From: JABDMH01 sp965223025
GTDB taxonomy: Bacteria; Bacteroidota; Bacteroidia; Chitinophagales; Saprospiraceae
Direction: 5' to 3'
Assembly (NCBI GenBank): GCA_965223025.1
Contig: CBDCVP010000023.1
Span: forward strand, 2,604,001 to 2,668,000
DNA length: 64,000 nt
Positions 1 to 9,803 of this stretch are shown piece after piece. Positions within the stretch are counted from its first letter, which is position 1; each line of letters begins with the position of its first letter. The position numbers were made by a program, and so were the translations under genes. The notes beneath the pieces were generated by a model, which made no database searches, was not told the origin of the DNA, and worked only from the letters and a program-made list of their open reading frames with translations.

Positions 1-346
1 GAATCCAGATAAGAAATCCCCTGACCAGAATCCAGACTTTCAAAATCGACTGGTCAAAGCCAAGGGACATCCTTTTGGAAAGGGCCAATGGACCCATGTA
101 GTGATGACATTCAAAGGATTAAATACTGACCGTGGCAGAGCTACTTTTTATATCAACGGTAAGAAGCAAGGCAAGCGGAAAATTCACGAGCCCTTCACAT
201 GGCAGAAAGAAAATGCCAAAATATTTCTCGGCTTAAACTACATCGGACTGCTGGATGAAGTGAGTATTTTCGATCGAGCATTAAATAGTAAGGCCATTCG
301 CACGCTTTATCGATTGCCTGGAGGTGTGTCCGATCTAGTGAATTAG
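1..346 (+). CDS. LamG/concanavalin A-like domain protein, C-terminal fragment
   Basis: The reading frame is open from the left edge (codons from base 2) to a TAG at 344-346, giving about 114 residues of a truncated gene. The segment GQWTHVVMTFKG followed by ATFYINGKKQG and a closing LLDEVSIFDRAL is the typical end of a LamG-type jelly-roll lectin domain. Such domains usually form the C-terminal module of secreted carbohydrate-active or sulfatase-associated proteins in Bacteroidota. No secretion tail follows; the protein ends about 20 residues after the domain. The catalytic or adhesive part lies outside the window, so the full function cannot be named. Confidence 0.75.
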   Translation, partial: NPDKKSPDQNPDFQNRLVKAKGHPFGKGQWTHVVMTFKGLNTDRGRATFYINGKKQGKRKIHEPFTWQKENAKIFLGLNYIGLLDEVSIFDRALNSKAIRTLYRLPGGVSDLVN

Positions 347-366
347 GTCAGGATTTCAGGGCCCGG

Positions 367-1572
367 TCATTCATGCGTGTGGTTAGCCCACACACTTCCA
401 CTGCCAAGTATTTTTGCGCGCTCGTCAAGAAATTGTGGCTGGGTCCAAGCAAAAAAACTTTCCCAGGTACCATCAGACCTTTTTCTTGAATAGCTGATTT
501 TAGCTCGCACGTAGCCGTCTACAGAAGATATCTTGTAAGTGGATTCTATACCCTCGTCACGATGCAAAATCATACCGTTTTTCCCAATAAAAGATGTGAC
601 AAAACCCTCTTTGCCCTGATCTTCAATTTTGCCTGTCACGTAGGGTGACCCGAGCTCAGCCAATGTACTTGAAGTATCAATGACAATGTGATACGCTGAA
701 GAGTCGTGATCAATCTCGGAAAGTACAACCCCATTGGTGGCATAAAAACGCCCCTTTGACATGGCCGCTGTGATGGAGTTGGCTGTCAGCACCCCATTAC
801 TATTGACCATCACCCATCCTCTCCCAGGATTTGAGGTCTCGGTCGTCCAGGCTTTGAAGTGATGAGCATCGTCTGATGAAATGCCCAACACCAACATCCC
901 AGCGGTCAGCAAGCTGTCCCATTTTTCCTCTACCGACCGGTGCATATCATTGCCCCAATTGTGTACATCTGGATGTCCGTTATATAACTCCAGCATGTGC
1001 AAATGTTGCACTGGAAGTATGTCTCTTGGTTGAGCCCCAGATTGATAATTGGGATGATTTAAGATCGGGAGACCACCAGACTCCAAGACACTATTGGTAT
1101 GTCGTTGTATGATCTCTGTTTTGGATTGTGCAATGGGTTGACGGAGTATGGCCACCGCTTGTCTCAGCTGGTCTATCGGAGTCGCTTCCTTATCCACCAT
1201 CTTGAGATATTCCTCTTCAATATACCCATCAATATTCATGGCCGTAGTATGAATCGACTTGTGGCCGGTGATCTCTTCGCCAGGTATCAGTATAAAATCA
1301 GACCGTCTATCTGTGGGTAGTTGCACACTATCTGGATCGATGAAGTGATTGTGCTCACTCAAAATCAGAAAGTGGTATCCACGATCCAAGTACCATACGG
1401 CAACACTGTCAGGATCTGTGTCCGCATGTCCACATAAGGTGGTATGCGCATGGGTGTTTCCCTTAAACCAGGTCGGAGGGCTATGATGTCTTGCACATGA
1501 AATCCATGGTCCGGCCAAAAGTGATAGCAGAAAAAACTTTCTAAGACTTGATATGACAGGTACAAACTTCAT
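367..1572 (-). CDS. PHP-domain metal-dependent hydrolase, exported
   Basis: A 401-residue protein with an N-terminal hydrophobic export signal (residues about 8-25) ending at Cys26. The residue three before that Cys is Trp, so a lipoprotein anchor is possible but non-canonical. After the signal come the metal-binding motifs of a PHP (polymerase and histidinol phosphatase) domain: THAHTTLCGH near residue 40, EHNHF near 75 and an NHPN stretch near residue 173. The family contains phosphoesterases and other metallohydrolases; the substrate is unknown. It starts 6 bp after the stop of the URO-D-like gene on the same strand, so the two are probably co-transcribed and may share a sugar-derived pathway. 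Confidence 0.8.
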   Translation of the reverse strand: MKFVPVISSLRKFFLLSLLAGPWISCARHHSPPTWFKGNTHAHTTLCGHADTDPDSVAVWYLDRGYHFLILSEHNHFIDPDSVQLPTDRRSDFILIPGEEITGHKSIHTTAMNIDGYIEEEYLKMVDKEATPIDQLRQAVAILRQPIAQSKTEIIQRHTNSVLESGGLPILNHPNYQSGAQPRDILPVQHLHMLELYNGHPDVHNWGNDMHRSVEEKWDSLLTAGMLVLGISSDDAHHFKAWTTETSNPGRGWVMVNSNGVLTANSITAAMSKGRFYATNGVVLSEIDHDSSAYHIVIDTSSTLAELGSPYVTGKIEDQGKEGFVTSFIGKNGMILHRDEGIESTYKISSVDGYVRAKISYSRKRSDGTWESFFAWTQPQFLDERAKILGSGSVWANHTHE

Positions 1573-1578
1573 TCGCAG

Positions 1579-2634
1579 TTATGATCGCGTAAAATGGTGG
1601 GCCGTATCCACTGCCGTACGTACTTTCTTCCAATTCACATCTCCCAGCAGTGCACATTCTGCACCTAAGATAAATCGCTCGGGAGCCCCTTTGAGCACCC
1701 TTTCGACCTCGGCAGTGATTTCTTGCTCGGTGCCGGTTAGAATAACACCCTTTTTCTCGAGACCTCCCATGATTGGGCGCTGTCCAAACATCTTATACAG
1801 ATCCTTTAGGGGAACACGCTCTCCAGCTACCATATCGCTCAAATTGACGATATCTCCTGGATAATCGAGAAATGGGCTTACATCGTCATAGGCACCATCA
1901 TAGTCACATATGTGTAGGACGTTGCAGATACATGAAGCATTGATCTCATTCATGTATATTAGATCACTGGGCTTGATATAATCTCTAAATATACTAGGGT
2001 CGTCAAATCTAAAACCTTCACCGCCTTGCGTCGGTGCCAGAAATCCATCTACCCCAAGCCTGATGCATTCTTTCACAAATATCATGACACTATCTGTAAT
2101 GATGTCCAAGCCTTTCTTTGTCAGCTCTGGATCCTCTTTGAGGTGTTGGGTAAGCAGTGGAGCGGTGATAGAATGCCCAGCACACATAAATGGTGAATAA
2201 ACAGTAGCGATGACGGGAGCCCTCTTCTTACCCTTTTTAACCAATTTCTTTACCACGTACAACTGGTCGCGATAAAAATCCTTTTTATAGAAAGGCATAT
2301 TGACCCAATCCTTAGGTCGTTTGATCGTGTCTAAAGCGGGAAAAACCGATTCGTACTGTATCTTGATGAAGTCCATATCAATGGTTTCAAAATACTGTAG
2401 GTGTCTTTCCACGGCAGCATCGCTCCACTGATACCCCTTGCCAAAATGCACAAAAAAACCGGTTGGGATGTAATCTTGTGGCCCTGCCGATGTCAGCATC
2501 TTGAGCACTGCTTCCCGCTTATCAATGACTGGGTTTGCCTTCGCTACACCGGGAGTTATAGCATGTGCACCTGTAGTAAGGGTCGCCGCTGTCAACAATC
2601 CCAAGGATCGCACAAAATCTCTACGCCTAATCAT
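1579..2634 (-). CDS. uroporphyrinogen decarboxylase-like protein with Tat signal
   Basis: 351 residues. The start MIRRRDFVRSLGLLTAAT carries a twin-arginine motif and hydrophobic stretch, indicating export of a folded protein. The body resembles the URO-D/corrinoid methyltransferase TIM barrel, including a C-terminal half with MGGLEKKGVILTG, an ERVLKGAPERFILGAECAL segment and final helix. Export argues against a role in haem synthesis; exported URO-D-like paralogues are frequent in sugar and polysaccharide loci of Bacteroidota and Planctomycetes, where their reaction is not established. It lies upstream of the PHP hydrolase in the same orientation. Confidence 0.72.
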   Translation of the reverse strand: MIRRRDFVRSLGLLTAATLTTGAHAITPGVAKANPVIDKREAVLKMLTSAGPQDYIPTGFFVHFGKGYQWSDAAVERHLQYFETIDMDFIKIQYESVFPALDTIKRPKDWVNMPFYKKDFYRDQLYVVKKLVKKGKKRAPVIATVYSPFMCAGHSITAPLLTQHLKEDPELTKKGLDIITDSVMIFVKECIRLGVDGFLAPTQGGEGFRFDDPSIFRDYIKPSDLIYMNEINASCICNVLHICDYDGAYDDVSPFLDYPGDIVNLSDMVAGERVPLKDLYKMFGQRPIMGGLEKKGVILTGTEQEITAEVERVLKGAPERFILGAECALLGDVNWKKVRTAVDTAHHFTRS

Positions 2635-2859
2635 ATTGAAGTCATCTTGCTGTTTTTCCCGATCAATATTGATGGAAACTGAAGGTACAAATTAATCGAA
2701 ATGATACTAGTAACCAAGGAGACAGCAATCTGGCCTAAGTACAGCTCGTTCCTTTTGCCACTTGGCAGCACGGCCAGAAATCGAAAAAATGACATCCAAT
2801 GTCAGAAAAGACAGCATCTTGAGTTATATTAAAGGTTTTTTAGCAATCATGAAAAAGCA

Positions 2860-4209
2860 ATGAAAATGGGTTCAAATAGAAGGGAATTTATCAAGAAAGT
2901 ATCTACAGGAGCAGGTGGACTAGCCATCGGTGTCCAGGCTACCAGCATGTCTGCCCGCAGCTATAAAAAAATCATGGGTGCTAACGACCGCCTAAACATC
3001 GGGATCATGGGTTTGGGCAGGAGGTTGAAGGCTTACTTCCCACCAATTGCAGCCAAGGAATGCAATGTAGAACTGCGATACCTTTGCGATGTGATGAAAA
3101 GCCAGCGTGACAAGGCTGCCAAAGCGATTGCCTCACAAATCGACTATGCTCCCAAATTGGAAAACGATTTTCGCAAAGTGTTCGACGATCGGGAGATCGA
3201 CATCATTATCAATGCGACACCTGATCATTGGCATACGCCAGGTACCATCTTGGCACTTAAAGCAGGAAAACATGTCTATGTAGAGAAACCATGTAGCCAT
3301 AATATGTTCGAAAACAAACTGATCGTGGCTGCTCAGGAAAAATACGATCGCGTGGTACAGATGGGAGTACAGCAACGTTCGTCAGATCACACGATAGAGA
3401 TCATCAAGAAGATCCATGCTGGAACCATTGGTACTCCTTATAAGGCGCTGGCATTTTATACGAGCAGCCGGGGAGAAGTGCCGGTGCAAAAGATGAGCCC
3501 CGTACGTGATGGTTTGGATTGGGAGCTGTTTCAGGGACCGGCTCCTCGGAGGTCATACACCGAAGAGACTTGGGATTACAATTGGCATTGGTATGGCTGG
3601 GACTATGGCACCGGAGAATCTGGCAACAATGGTACCCACGAATTTGATGTCGCTCGCTGGGCCTTGCAAGTGGATCTCCCCATGAGGGTAGATGTAGAAG
3701 CCGCCAAACGCCACTTCATCAACGACGGATGGGAAATGTACGATACGATGGAAGCGACCTTTGGGTTTGCCGGTGACAAAATCATCCAGTGGGATGGGAA
3801 GAGCCGCAGTGGGCACAGCACATATGGAGGGGGGCGTGGCACCATCATCTATGGAAGTGAGGGCTCCGTGATGGTCAACCGCAACAAGTACATCTTATAC
3901 GATCGCAAAGGAAAGGTGATCAAGACTAATGAATCTGCCTCAAAAGAAGCCGGCACAGCCTTGGGTGGAGGTGGTGATATGTCTACTGCGCATGTGATCA
4001 ATTTTTTCGATGCGATCCGTGGAAAAGGGACATTGAATGCACCGATCTCAGACGGTACCATCACCCAAGCCATGGTGCATTATTCAAACATAGCCTATAA
4101 AATAGGTAGGGGATTCGACATCGATGACATGAGTGGCACCATGTACGATCGCGATGCCATGAAATTATGGGGTCGAACCTATGAGCCGGGCTGGGAACCT
4201 ACATTGTAA
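2860..4209 (+). CDS. Gfo/Idh/MocA family oxidoreductase, Tat-exported
   Basis: 449 residues. The N-terminus SNRREFIKKVSTGAGG is a twin-arginine signal. A Rossmann fold follows with GIMGLGRRLKAY as the dinucleotide loop, then NATPDHWH and VEKPCSHN (the EKP catalytic-lysine motif of the family). The C-terminal half is the Gfo/Idh/MocA alpha/beta domain with the conserved GTHEFDVARWAL helix. Exported members are thought to oxidise sugars with a tightly bound NAD(H), and some act in the 3-keto-glycoside route together with DUF1080 proteins, two of which are encoded later in this window. The ATG at 2860 was chosen; a second ATG at 2866 is equally possible. Confidence 0.88.
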   Translation: MKMGSNRREFIKKVSTGAGGLAIGVQATSMSARSYKKIMGANDRLNIGIMGLGRRLKAYFPPIAAKECNVELRYLCDVMKSQRDKAAKAIASQIDYAPKLENDFRKVFDDREIDIIINATPDHWHTPGTILALKAGKHVYVEKPCSHNMFENKLIVAAQEKYDRVVQMGVQQRSSDHTIEIIKKIHAGTIGTPYKALAFYTSSRGEVPVQKMSPVRDGLDWELFQGPAPRRSYTEETWDYNWHWYGWDYGTGESGNNGTHEFDVARWALQVDLPMRVDVEAAKRHFINDGWEMYDTMEATFGFAGDKIIQWDGKSRSGHSTYGGGRGTIIYGSEGSVMVNRNKYILYDRKGKVIKTNESASKEAGTALGGGGDMSTAHVINFFDAIRGKGTLNAPISDGTITQAMVHYSNIAYKIGRGFDIDDMSGTMYDRDAMKLWGRTYEPGWEPTL

Positions 4210-4813
4210 CGGTACTGGTACCATCTTCGAAAATGTATCACTCTTCTACATTAAGTGACACCCAAGATTTGGAGGTCTGACATAACACCCCGCTCATTGT
4301 GCCCCCCCTGACAAGGATGGCGCCAGAATGGTGGTGGCAATTCGATCATGCCAATGTTTCATCAATGATCTTGGTGTGACCTAAAACATTTCAGCCATTC
4401 CATGACATACTGCACGTCTTGCGTTGATTCCAATCATGTAATCCATTGACATTCCTCATCTTCCGCTGGGGACGACCTTAGTATTTTGCGGCAAATATGT
4501 GCTTCATTGCAATCGTGCCGATATATCAACAAAGAGAAAGCTACTGTGCCAAAAGAATGGATACAACTGATGTTAATGTTGCACACCTCCCACCACCCCG
4601 GATGCATCTCATAGCACTCTATAACCAACAGCACTACTGTCCCAGGAGCAAACCCTGTAAGAGGAATTTTCCGATATTGTATCCTGGTGAAATGGCAAGT
4701 TCAAAGGACGATATGAATGAACAGAAGCCACCTAAACTATAGGCGAATAATAAGATTACCATCATATTCTATTCACATTACTAAACCAATAACACTGCAC
4801 AAAAGAAGCTGTT
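4210..4813. other. 604-bp intergenic region before the redox operon
   Basis: No convincing gene is visible. It begins with the short inverted repeat GGTACTGGTACC (4211-4222) directly after the preceding stop codon, which has no T-run. An open frame at 4497-4742 (81 codons) has no recognisable domain and unusual composition, and I do not call it. The region must hold the promoter of the PFOR-Rnf operon, but no clear TAnnTTTG box was found. Confidence 0.4.
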
Positions 4814-7800
4814 ATGAACAAAGAATCAAAAAAGGTCAAGTATCCTGGTAGACGAGTAGCCATGGATGGCAACACAGCCGCCATCATGTGTGAACGTGAA
4901 TCTACCGATGCGGCAGGTGCATATCCAATCACACCCTCCACTCAAATGGGTGAGTATTGGGCAGAAGAGACGGCCAAAGGTCATTTAAACATTTCTGATA
5001 GACCCCTCATATTTATCGAACCTGAAGGAGAACACGCTGCTGCCGCAGTCACAGCAGGCCTCTCTATGACCGGATTGAGAGCTGCCAATTTCTCCTCCGG
5101 ACAAGGGATAGCCTATATGCATGAATCTCTATATGCTGCCGTGGGCAAACGATTGACCTATGTCCTGAATATTGGAGCCAGGGCTATGACTAAGTCAACA
5201 CTCAACGTGCACGCCGGTCATGATGACTACCACGCCATCGACGATACAGGGTTCTTTCAGCTCTTTGCAAATCGTGCACAGCATGTAGCTGACCTGAACA
5301 TCATCGCACACCGCATCGCAGAACTAGCCCTAACCCCAGGTATCGTAGCGCAAGATGGGTTCTTGACCACCCACCTGATCGAATCATTTTTACTACCAGA
5401 ACGAGACTTAATCAAGGAATATTTGGGAAGACCGGATGACATTATTGATACGCCAACTCCGGCTCAAAAAATCATCTACGGTGATACTCGTCGTCGCATA
5501 CCAGAACTATGGGATGTGGATAATCCCGTCATGGCTGGTATCGTACAGAACCAGGATTCCTACATGCAAAGTGTAGCTGCGCAAAGACCCTTCTTCTTCG
5601 ACCACATCAAGGAACTGACCGAACAGGCTTTTGAGGAGTACGCAGCCTTAACCGGTCGAAGGTATGACCGCGTCATGTCGTATCGAGCGGAGGATGCAGA
5701 TTACCTCATCCTTGGACAAGGCAGTGTTGTGTCTAGTGCACAGGCGGTGGTTGACTACCTCCGCGAGACTAGGGGGGTAAAAGTCGGTGTCGTAGACCTG
5801 GTGATGTTCAGACCTTTTCCATCAGATATGATTGGTCAGGTGCTGAAGGGAAAAAAAGGTGTGACCATTCTGGAACGGCTGGATCAACCCTTGGCAGTCG
5901 ACCCGCCCATTGCACGGGAGATCAGATCCGCCCTTTCCAAATGCCTGGAAAATGGCACCAATCCCAAGCACCAGCCCTACCCTCAACTACCAAGTTATAG
6001 AGCATCTGATATGCCGGCTTTATTCTCTGGCTCCTTTGGAATGGGAAGCCGTGATTTGCAACCTGAGGGGATCATCGGTGCTGTGGAAAACATGCTGCCC
6101 GACGGCAAGCGTAAAAAGCAGTTCTATCTCTCGATCGACTTCATCCGAGATGTGCCCTATACACCTAAGCAGCGAGTTTATCAGGAGACCGTGCAGGATG
6201 CCTATCCACATGTGAAAGAGCTCGCCATACGAGGGTCTGAAAACCCAAATCTAATGCCCGAGGGCGCCATCACCGTCAGATTTCACTCTGTGGGTGGCTG
6301 GGGAGCCATCACGACTGGTAAGAACCTGGCCATGACACTTTACGAATTGCTCGGATTTGATATCAAAGCCAATCCCAAATACGGCTCAGAGAAAAAAGGT
6401 CAGCCGACCACGTATTATCTGGCAGCCGCGCCAGAGCCGATCCGTATCAATTGCGAATACTTCTTTGTCGACGTGGTCCTCTCACCCGATCCCAATGTCT
6501 TTAAGCATACCAACGCACTGGCAGGGCTTAAGAAGGGAGGATCCTTCATCATTCAAAGCGACAAAAGTAAACCTGAAGAGGTGTGGGCAGACATACCTCT
6601 ACCCTACCAAAAGGTGATCATCGATAATGACATCCATGTGTTCTATATAGATGGCTTCAAGATCGCAAGAGAGGAAGCCACTAATCCTGAATTACAATTG
6701 AGGATGCAGGGTATCGCTTTTCAAGGGGCATTCTTTGCCGCTTCACCATTGATGGAAAAAGCAAACCTGACAGAAGAAACACTCCTGAGCGCCATCAAAG
6801 ACCAGTTGCAGCACAAATTTGGTGCAAAAGGTCAACGTGTAGTCGATGACAACGTACGCGTGGTAAGACGCGGTTTTGATGAAGTACACGAAATCAAAAA
6901 TAAAGTCCTGGGAGAGGGAGAAGAGAAGAAAGAAAATGGACTGACCACCCTGGCCATACCTTCTATGATGAAGGGGATTCCCAAGAGTGAATCAAACATG
7001 AGTGACATACACCGTTTCTGGGAACAGACGGGTAATTTTTACCTGCGGGGTATGGGGAACGACAACATCACTGATCCATTCATTGGCTTAAGTGTCATGC
7101 CCGCAGTCACTTCTCTTTTCCGAGACATGACCGGCATACGGTTTGAGCACCCGGAATGGATCCCAAACAATTGTACGGCCTGCGGCGACTGTTACACAGC
7201 TTGTCCAGATACCGCCATTCCAGGACTGGTCAGTGAATTGTCGGACGTGTTGGAAACGGTCGTCAACCGGGTAAAGAAAAACTACGGGAAAGTGGAGTTG
7301 CTCCCAAAGGCTGTCCGTACCATGGAAAGCAAGATCCGTGCACTGATGAACGAATCGGACGGCAGCACTGTCAACGATAACATCTACGAGGCGATTGATC
7401 AAACCATCGCTGAAAGCAATGGTGAAAAAGCAGATTTATCGAAGGAGTTTGATTGGTTTAAAGAAGAGTTGGGTGATTTCAAATTTGCCTTGACTCGTCC
7501 TTACTATGACTTACATGAGAAAAATGAACCCAATAGTGGTGGCCTTTTCAGCATTACCATCAACCCAACCACCTGCAAGGGCTGCATGGAATGCGTGGAA
7601 GTTTGTAGCGACGACGCATTAATATCGGTCACTCAGACCGAAGAATCCATTGCCCGTCTAAATAAGGAGTGGGATTTCTGGTCCGATCTTCCCAACACAC
7701 CTCCCAAGTACAATAGGATCGATGACCTGGAGGAAAAAATCGGCCCACTCGAAACAATATTGCTTAATAAAGAGGCGTATCTGAGTTTCGCCAGTGGCGA

Positions 7801-9721
7801 TGGTGCCTGCTTGGGCTGCTCAGAAAAATCTGTCGTTCACCTATTTACCGCAACGGTGGAGTCACTGATGCAACCGCGCATCGAAAAGCATGTGGCTCAC
7901 TTAGATGATCTATGTGGTAAGTTGGAAAATCACATTCAGCAGAAATTGATGCAACCAGTTGATCTCGGTGATGCGGAGATGATGTCGAGAATCGTCTCCG
8001 AGACACAGGATGCAGATCTCACGATGGCTGGCATCGCTAGCAAAATAGAGTCGGCTCGAGGGACCGAACCGATAGACCAAGAATGGTTGAGGGAAGTGAC
8101 TCAATTGCTTGCTAAGCTGAAGAAACTGAGATGGAAATATACCAATGGCACTACCGGGAAAGGGCGATCTACCATGGGAATGTGCAACTCCACAGGCTGT
8201 ACCTCTGTATGGGGAAGCACCTGGCCATTTAATCCCTACCCTTTCCCATGGGCCAACCATCTATTCCAAGACTCTGCTTCGATGGCAATGGGCATTTTCG
8301 AAGGCCACATGGCAAAAATGGCTGATGGATTTAGGACAATTCGGAAAGCCGAGCTCGAGCTCAGTGGCGATTATGATGCAGATACCCACGATGATTTTTT
8401 CACGTACTTCAATTGGCAACAGTTTTCTGACGAAGAGTGGTTGCTGTGTCCACCAGTGGTCACCCTGGGTGGTGATGGCGCCATGTACGATATCGGATTT
8501 CAGAACTTGTCACGGATGATGGCCTCGGGCAAGCCCATTAAGGTGATTGTAGTTGATACTCAAGTCTACTCCAACACGGGTGGTCAGGCTTGTACTTCCG
8601 GCTTCATCGGTCAAGTATCAGATATGGCCCAGTTTGGTAAGGTGGGCAAGGGTAAGGCAGAACCACGCAAGGAGATCGGTATGATAGCCATGGCACACCG
8701 AAACACCTATGTGTTGCAGGGTGCACTGGCCAACACCAGTCAAATGATCGAGGGTTTTATCGATGGTCTAATGACGAAGCGACCAGCGATATTCAATCTT
8801 TACACTACCTGTCAACCCGAGCATGGTGTGGGTGATGACCTAGGGGTACATCAAGCCAAACTGGCGGTGGAGTCCAGGGCATATCCCATTTTCAAATACA
8901 ATCCGGATCATGGAATTAAAGTGAAAGATGCATTCGATTTGGATGGAAATCCTGCCATGGATGAGATCTGGCCTACCTATCAATTGAAATATAAGGAAAA
9001 TGGTCGTGAGAAGAATATGGAGGTTGCTATGACATTTGCCGATTTTGCCTTGACAGAAGGTCGGTTTAGAAAACACTTCCGTCGGGTACCAAGGGATGCC
9101 TGGAACGACAATATGGTCCCATTGGTTGATTTTCTTGATCTGGATGAAGAGGATCGCGAAGGCAAATTCCCATTCATCTGGGCGGTCGATAGAAAACAGC
9201 ATCTAAATCGCGTATTGGTCGCCAAGGCGATTGTGTCATCATGTGAGGAAAGGAGGGATTTTTGGATCATGTTGCGCGCCATGGCTGGCATCGATACAGA
9301 AATGAAAGAAGAAGTTGACATGGAAGGCAAGATCCGCGCCGAAGTCGTTGGAAAAATTGCCCAGGGCTTGATGAAAATGGCCAGTGGCGATGGAAATGAC
9401 ATCGTGGATCTGGCATTAGCAGATGGAGATCAAGGCTCCGCAGAGGTGGCAGGTCCTGAGAGCAATGGTGAATACATGGCTCCATGGCTGGAAACGGATG
9501 AGTGCACATCCTGTGATGAATGTACTAAGCTCAACTCCAACATATTTGCCTACAACAGCGACAAGAAAGCATTTATCAAAAATCCAGACGGAGGGCCTTA
9601 TCAGGACCTGGTCAAGGCTGCTGAGAAATGTACGGCCAGAGTAATTCATCCGGGGCTCCCAGCCGATAGATCAGAGAAGGATATTGATAAATGGATAGCC
9701 CGTGGTGAGAAATTTAATTAA
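4814..9721 (+). CDS. nifJ: pyruvate:ferredoxin (flavodoxin) oxidoreductase, oversized, with C-terminal ferredoxin domain
   Basis: 1635 residues against about 1170-1200 for usual single-chain PFOR. It oxidises pyruvate plus CoA to acetyl-CoA and CO2, passing electrons to ferredoxin. The alpha-like domain starts at residue ~10 (GAYPITPSTQMGE), and the gamma domain has SVGGWGAITTGKN. Two 4Fe-4S motifs use Cys787/790/793/797 and Cys921/924/927/931. The TPP domain shows CLGC (999/1002), GDGAMYDIG (Asp1221) and SNTGGQ. The last ~75 residues form a single-cluster ferredoxin domain (Cys1564/1567/1570 and Cys1606). Extra length also comes from insertions between the two cluster motifs (about 798-915) and a helical insert in the TPP domain (about 1015-1110). 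It is first in the Rnf operon, so reduced ferredoxin is probably passed to Rnf or the FNR. Another 2-oxoacid as substrate cannot be excluded. Confidence 0.92.
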   Translation: MNKESKKVKYPGRRVAMDGNTAAIMCERESTDAAGAYPITPSTQMGEYWAEETAKGHLNISDRPLIFIEPEGEHAAAAVTAGLSMTGLRAANFSSGQGIAYMHESLYAAVGKRLTYVLNIGARAMTKSTLNVHAGHDDYHAIDDTGFFQLFANRAQHVADLNIIAHRIAELALTPGIVAQDGFLTTHLIESFLLPERDLIKEYLGRPDDIIDTPTPAQKIIYGDTRRRIPELWDVDNPVMAGIVQNQDSYMQSVAAQRPFFFDHIKELTEQAFEEYAALTGRRYDRVMSYRAEDADYLILGQGSVVSSAQAVVDYLRETRGVKVGVVDLVMFRPFPSDMIGQVLKGKKGVTILERLDQPLAVDPPIAREIRSALSKCLENGTNPKHQPYPQLPSYRASDMPALFSGSFGMGSRDLQPEGIIGAVENMLPDGKRKKQFYLSIDFIRDVPYTPKQRVYQETVQDAYPHVKELAIRGSENPNLMPEGAITVRFHSVGGWGAITTGKNLAMTLYELLGFDIKANPKYGSEKKGQPTTYYLAAAPEPIRINCEYFFVDVVLSPDPNVFKHTNALAGLKKGGSFIIQSDKSKPEEVWADIPLPYQKVIIDNDIHVFYIDGFKIAREEATNPELQLRMQGIAFQGAFFAASPLMEKANLTEETLLSAIKDQLQHKFGAKGQRVVDDNVRVVRRGFDEVHEIKNKVLGEGEEKKENGLTTLAIPSMMKGIPKSESNMSDIHRFWEQTGNFYLRGMGNDNITDPFIGLSVMPAVTSLFRDMTGIRFEHPEWIPNNCTACGDCYTACPDTAIPGLVSELSDVLETVVNRVKKNYGKVELLPKAVRTMESKIRALMNESDGSTVNDNIYEAIDQTIAESNGEKADLSKEFDWFKEELGDFKFALTRPYYDLHEKNEPNSGGLFSITINPTTCKGCMECVEVCSDDALISVTQTEESIARLNKEWDFWSDLPNTPPKYNRIDDLEEKIGPLETILLNKEAYLSFASGDGACLGCSEKSVVHLFTATVESLMQPRIEKHVAHLDDLCGKLENHIQQKLMQPVDLGDAEMMSRIVSETQDADLTMAGIASKIESARGTEPIDQEWLREVTQLLAKLKKLRWKYTNGTTGKGRSTMGMCNSTGCTSVWGSTWPFNPYPFPWANHLFQDSASMAMGIFEGHMAKMADGFRTIRKAELELSGDYDADTHDDFFTYFNWQQFSDEEWLLCPPVVTLGGDGAMYDIGFQNLSRMMASGKPIKVIVVDTQVYSNTGGQACTSGFIGQVSDMAQFGKVGKGKAEPRKEIGMIAMAHRNTYVLQGALANTSQMIEGFIDGLMTKRPAIFNLYTTCQPEHGVGDDLGVHQAKLAVESRAYPIFKYNPDHGIKVKDAFDLDGNPAMDEIWPTYQLKYKENGREKNMEVAMTFADFALTEGRFRKHFRRVPRDAWNDNMVPLVDFLDLDEEDREGKFPFIWAVDRKQHLNRVLVAKAIVSSCEERRDFWIMLRAMAGIDTEMKEEVDMEGKIRAEVVGKIAQGLMKMASGDGNDIVDLALADGDQGSAEVAGPESNGEYMAPWLETDECTSCDECTKLNSNIFAYNSDKKAFIKNPDGGPYQDLVKAAEKCTARVIHPGLPADRSEKDIDKWIARGEKFN

Positions 9722-9803
9722 CTCTCATTAGTAAATTTATAAATAGTGCAATGAGCGCCCGATTCAAGCATATTGAGGGGAATCGTAAAGCACAACCTGT
9801 TTG

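Noticed and set aside
4497..4742. Open frame of 81 codons before the PFOR gene
   Set aside because: No domain, odd residue composition and no ribosome site; probably chance.
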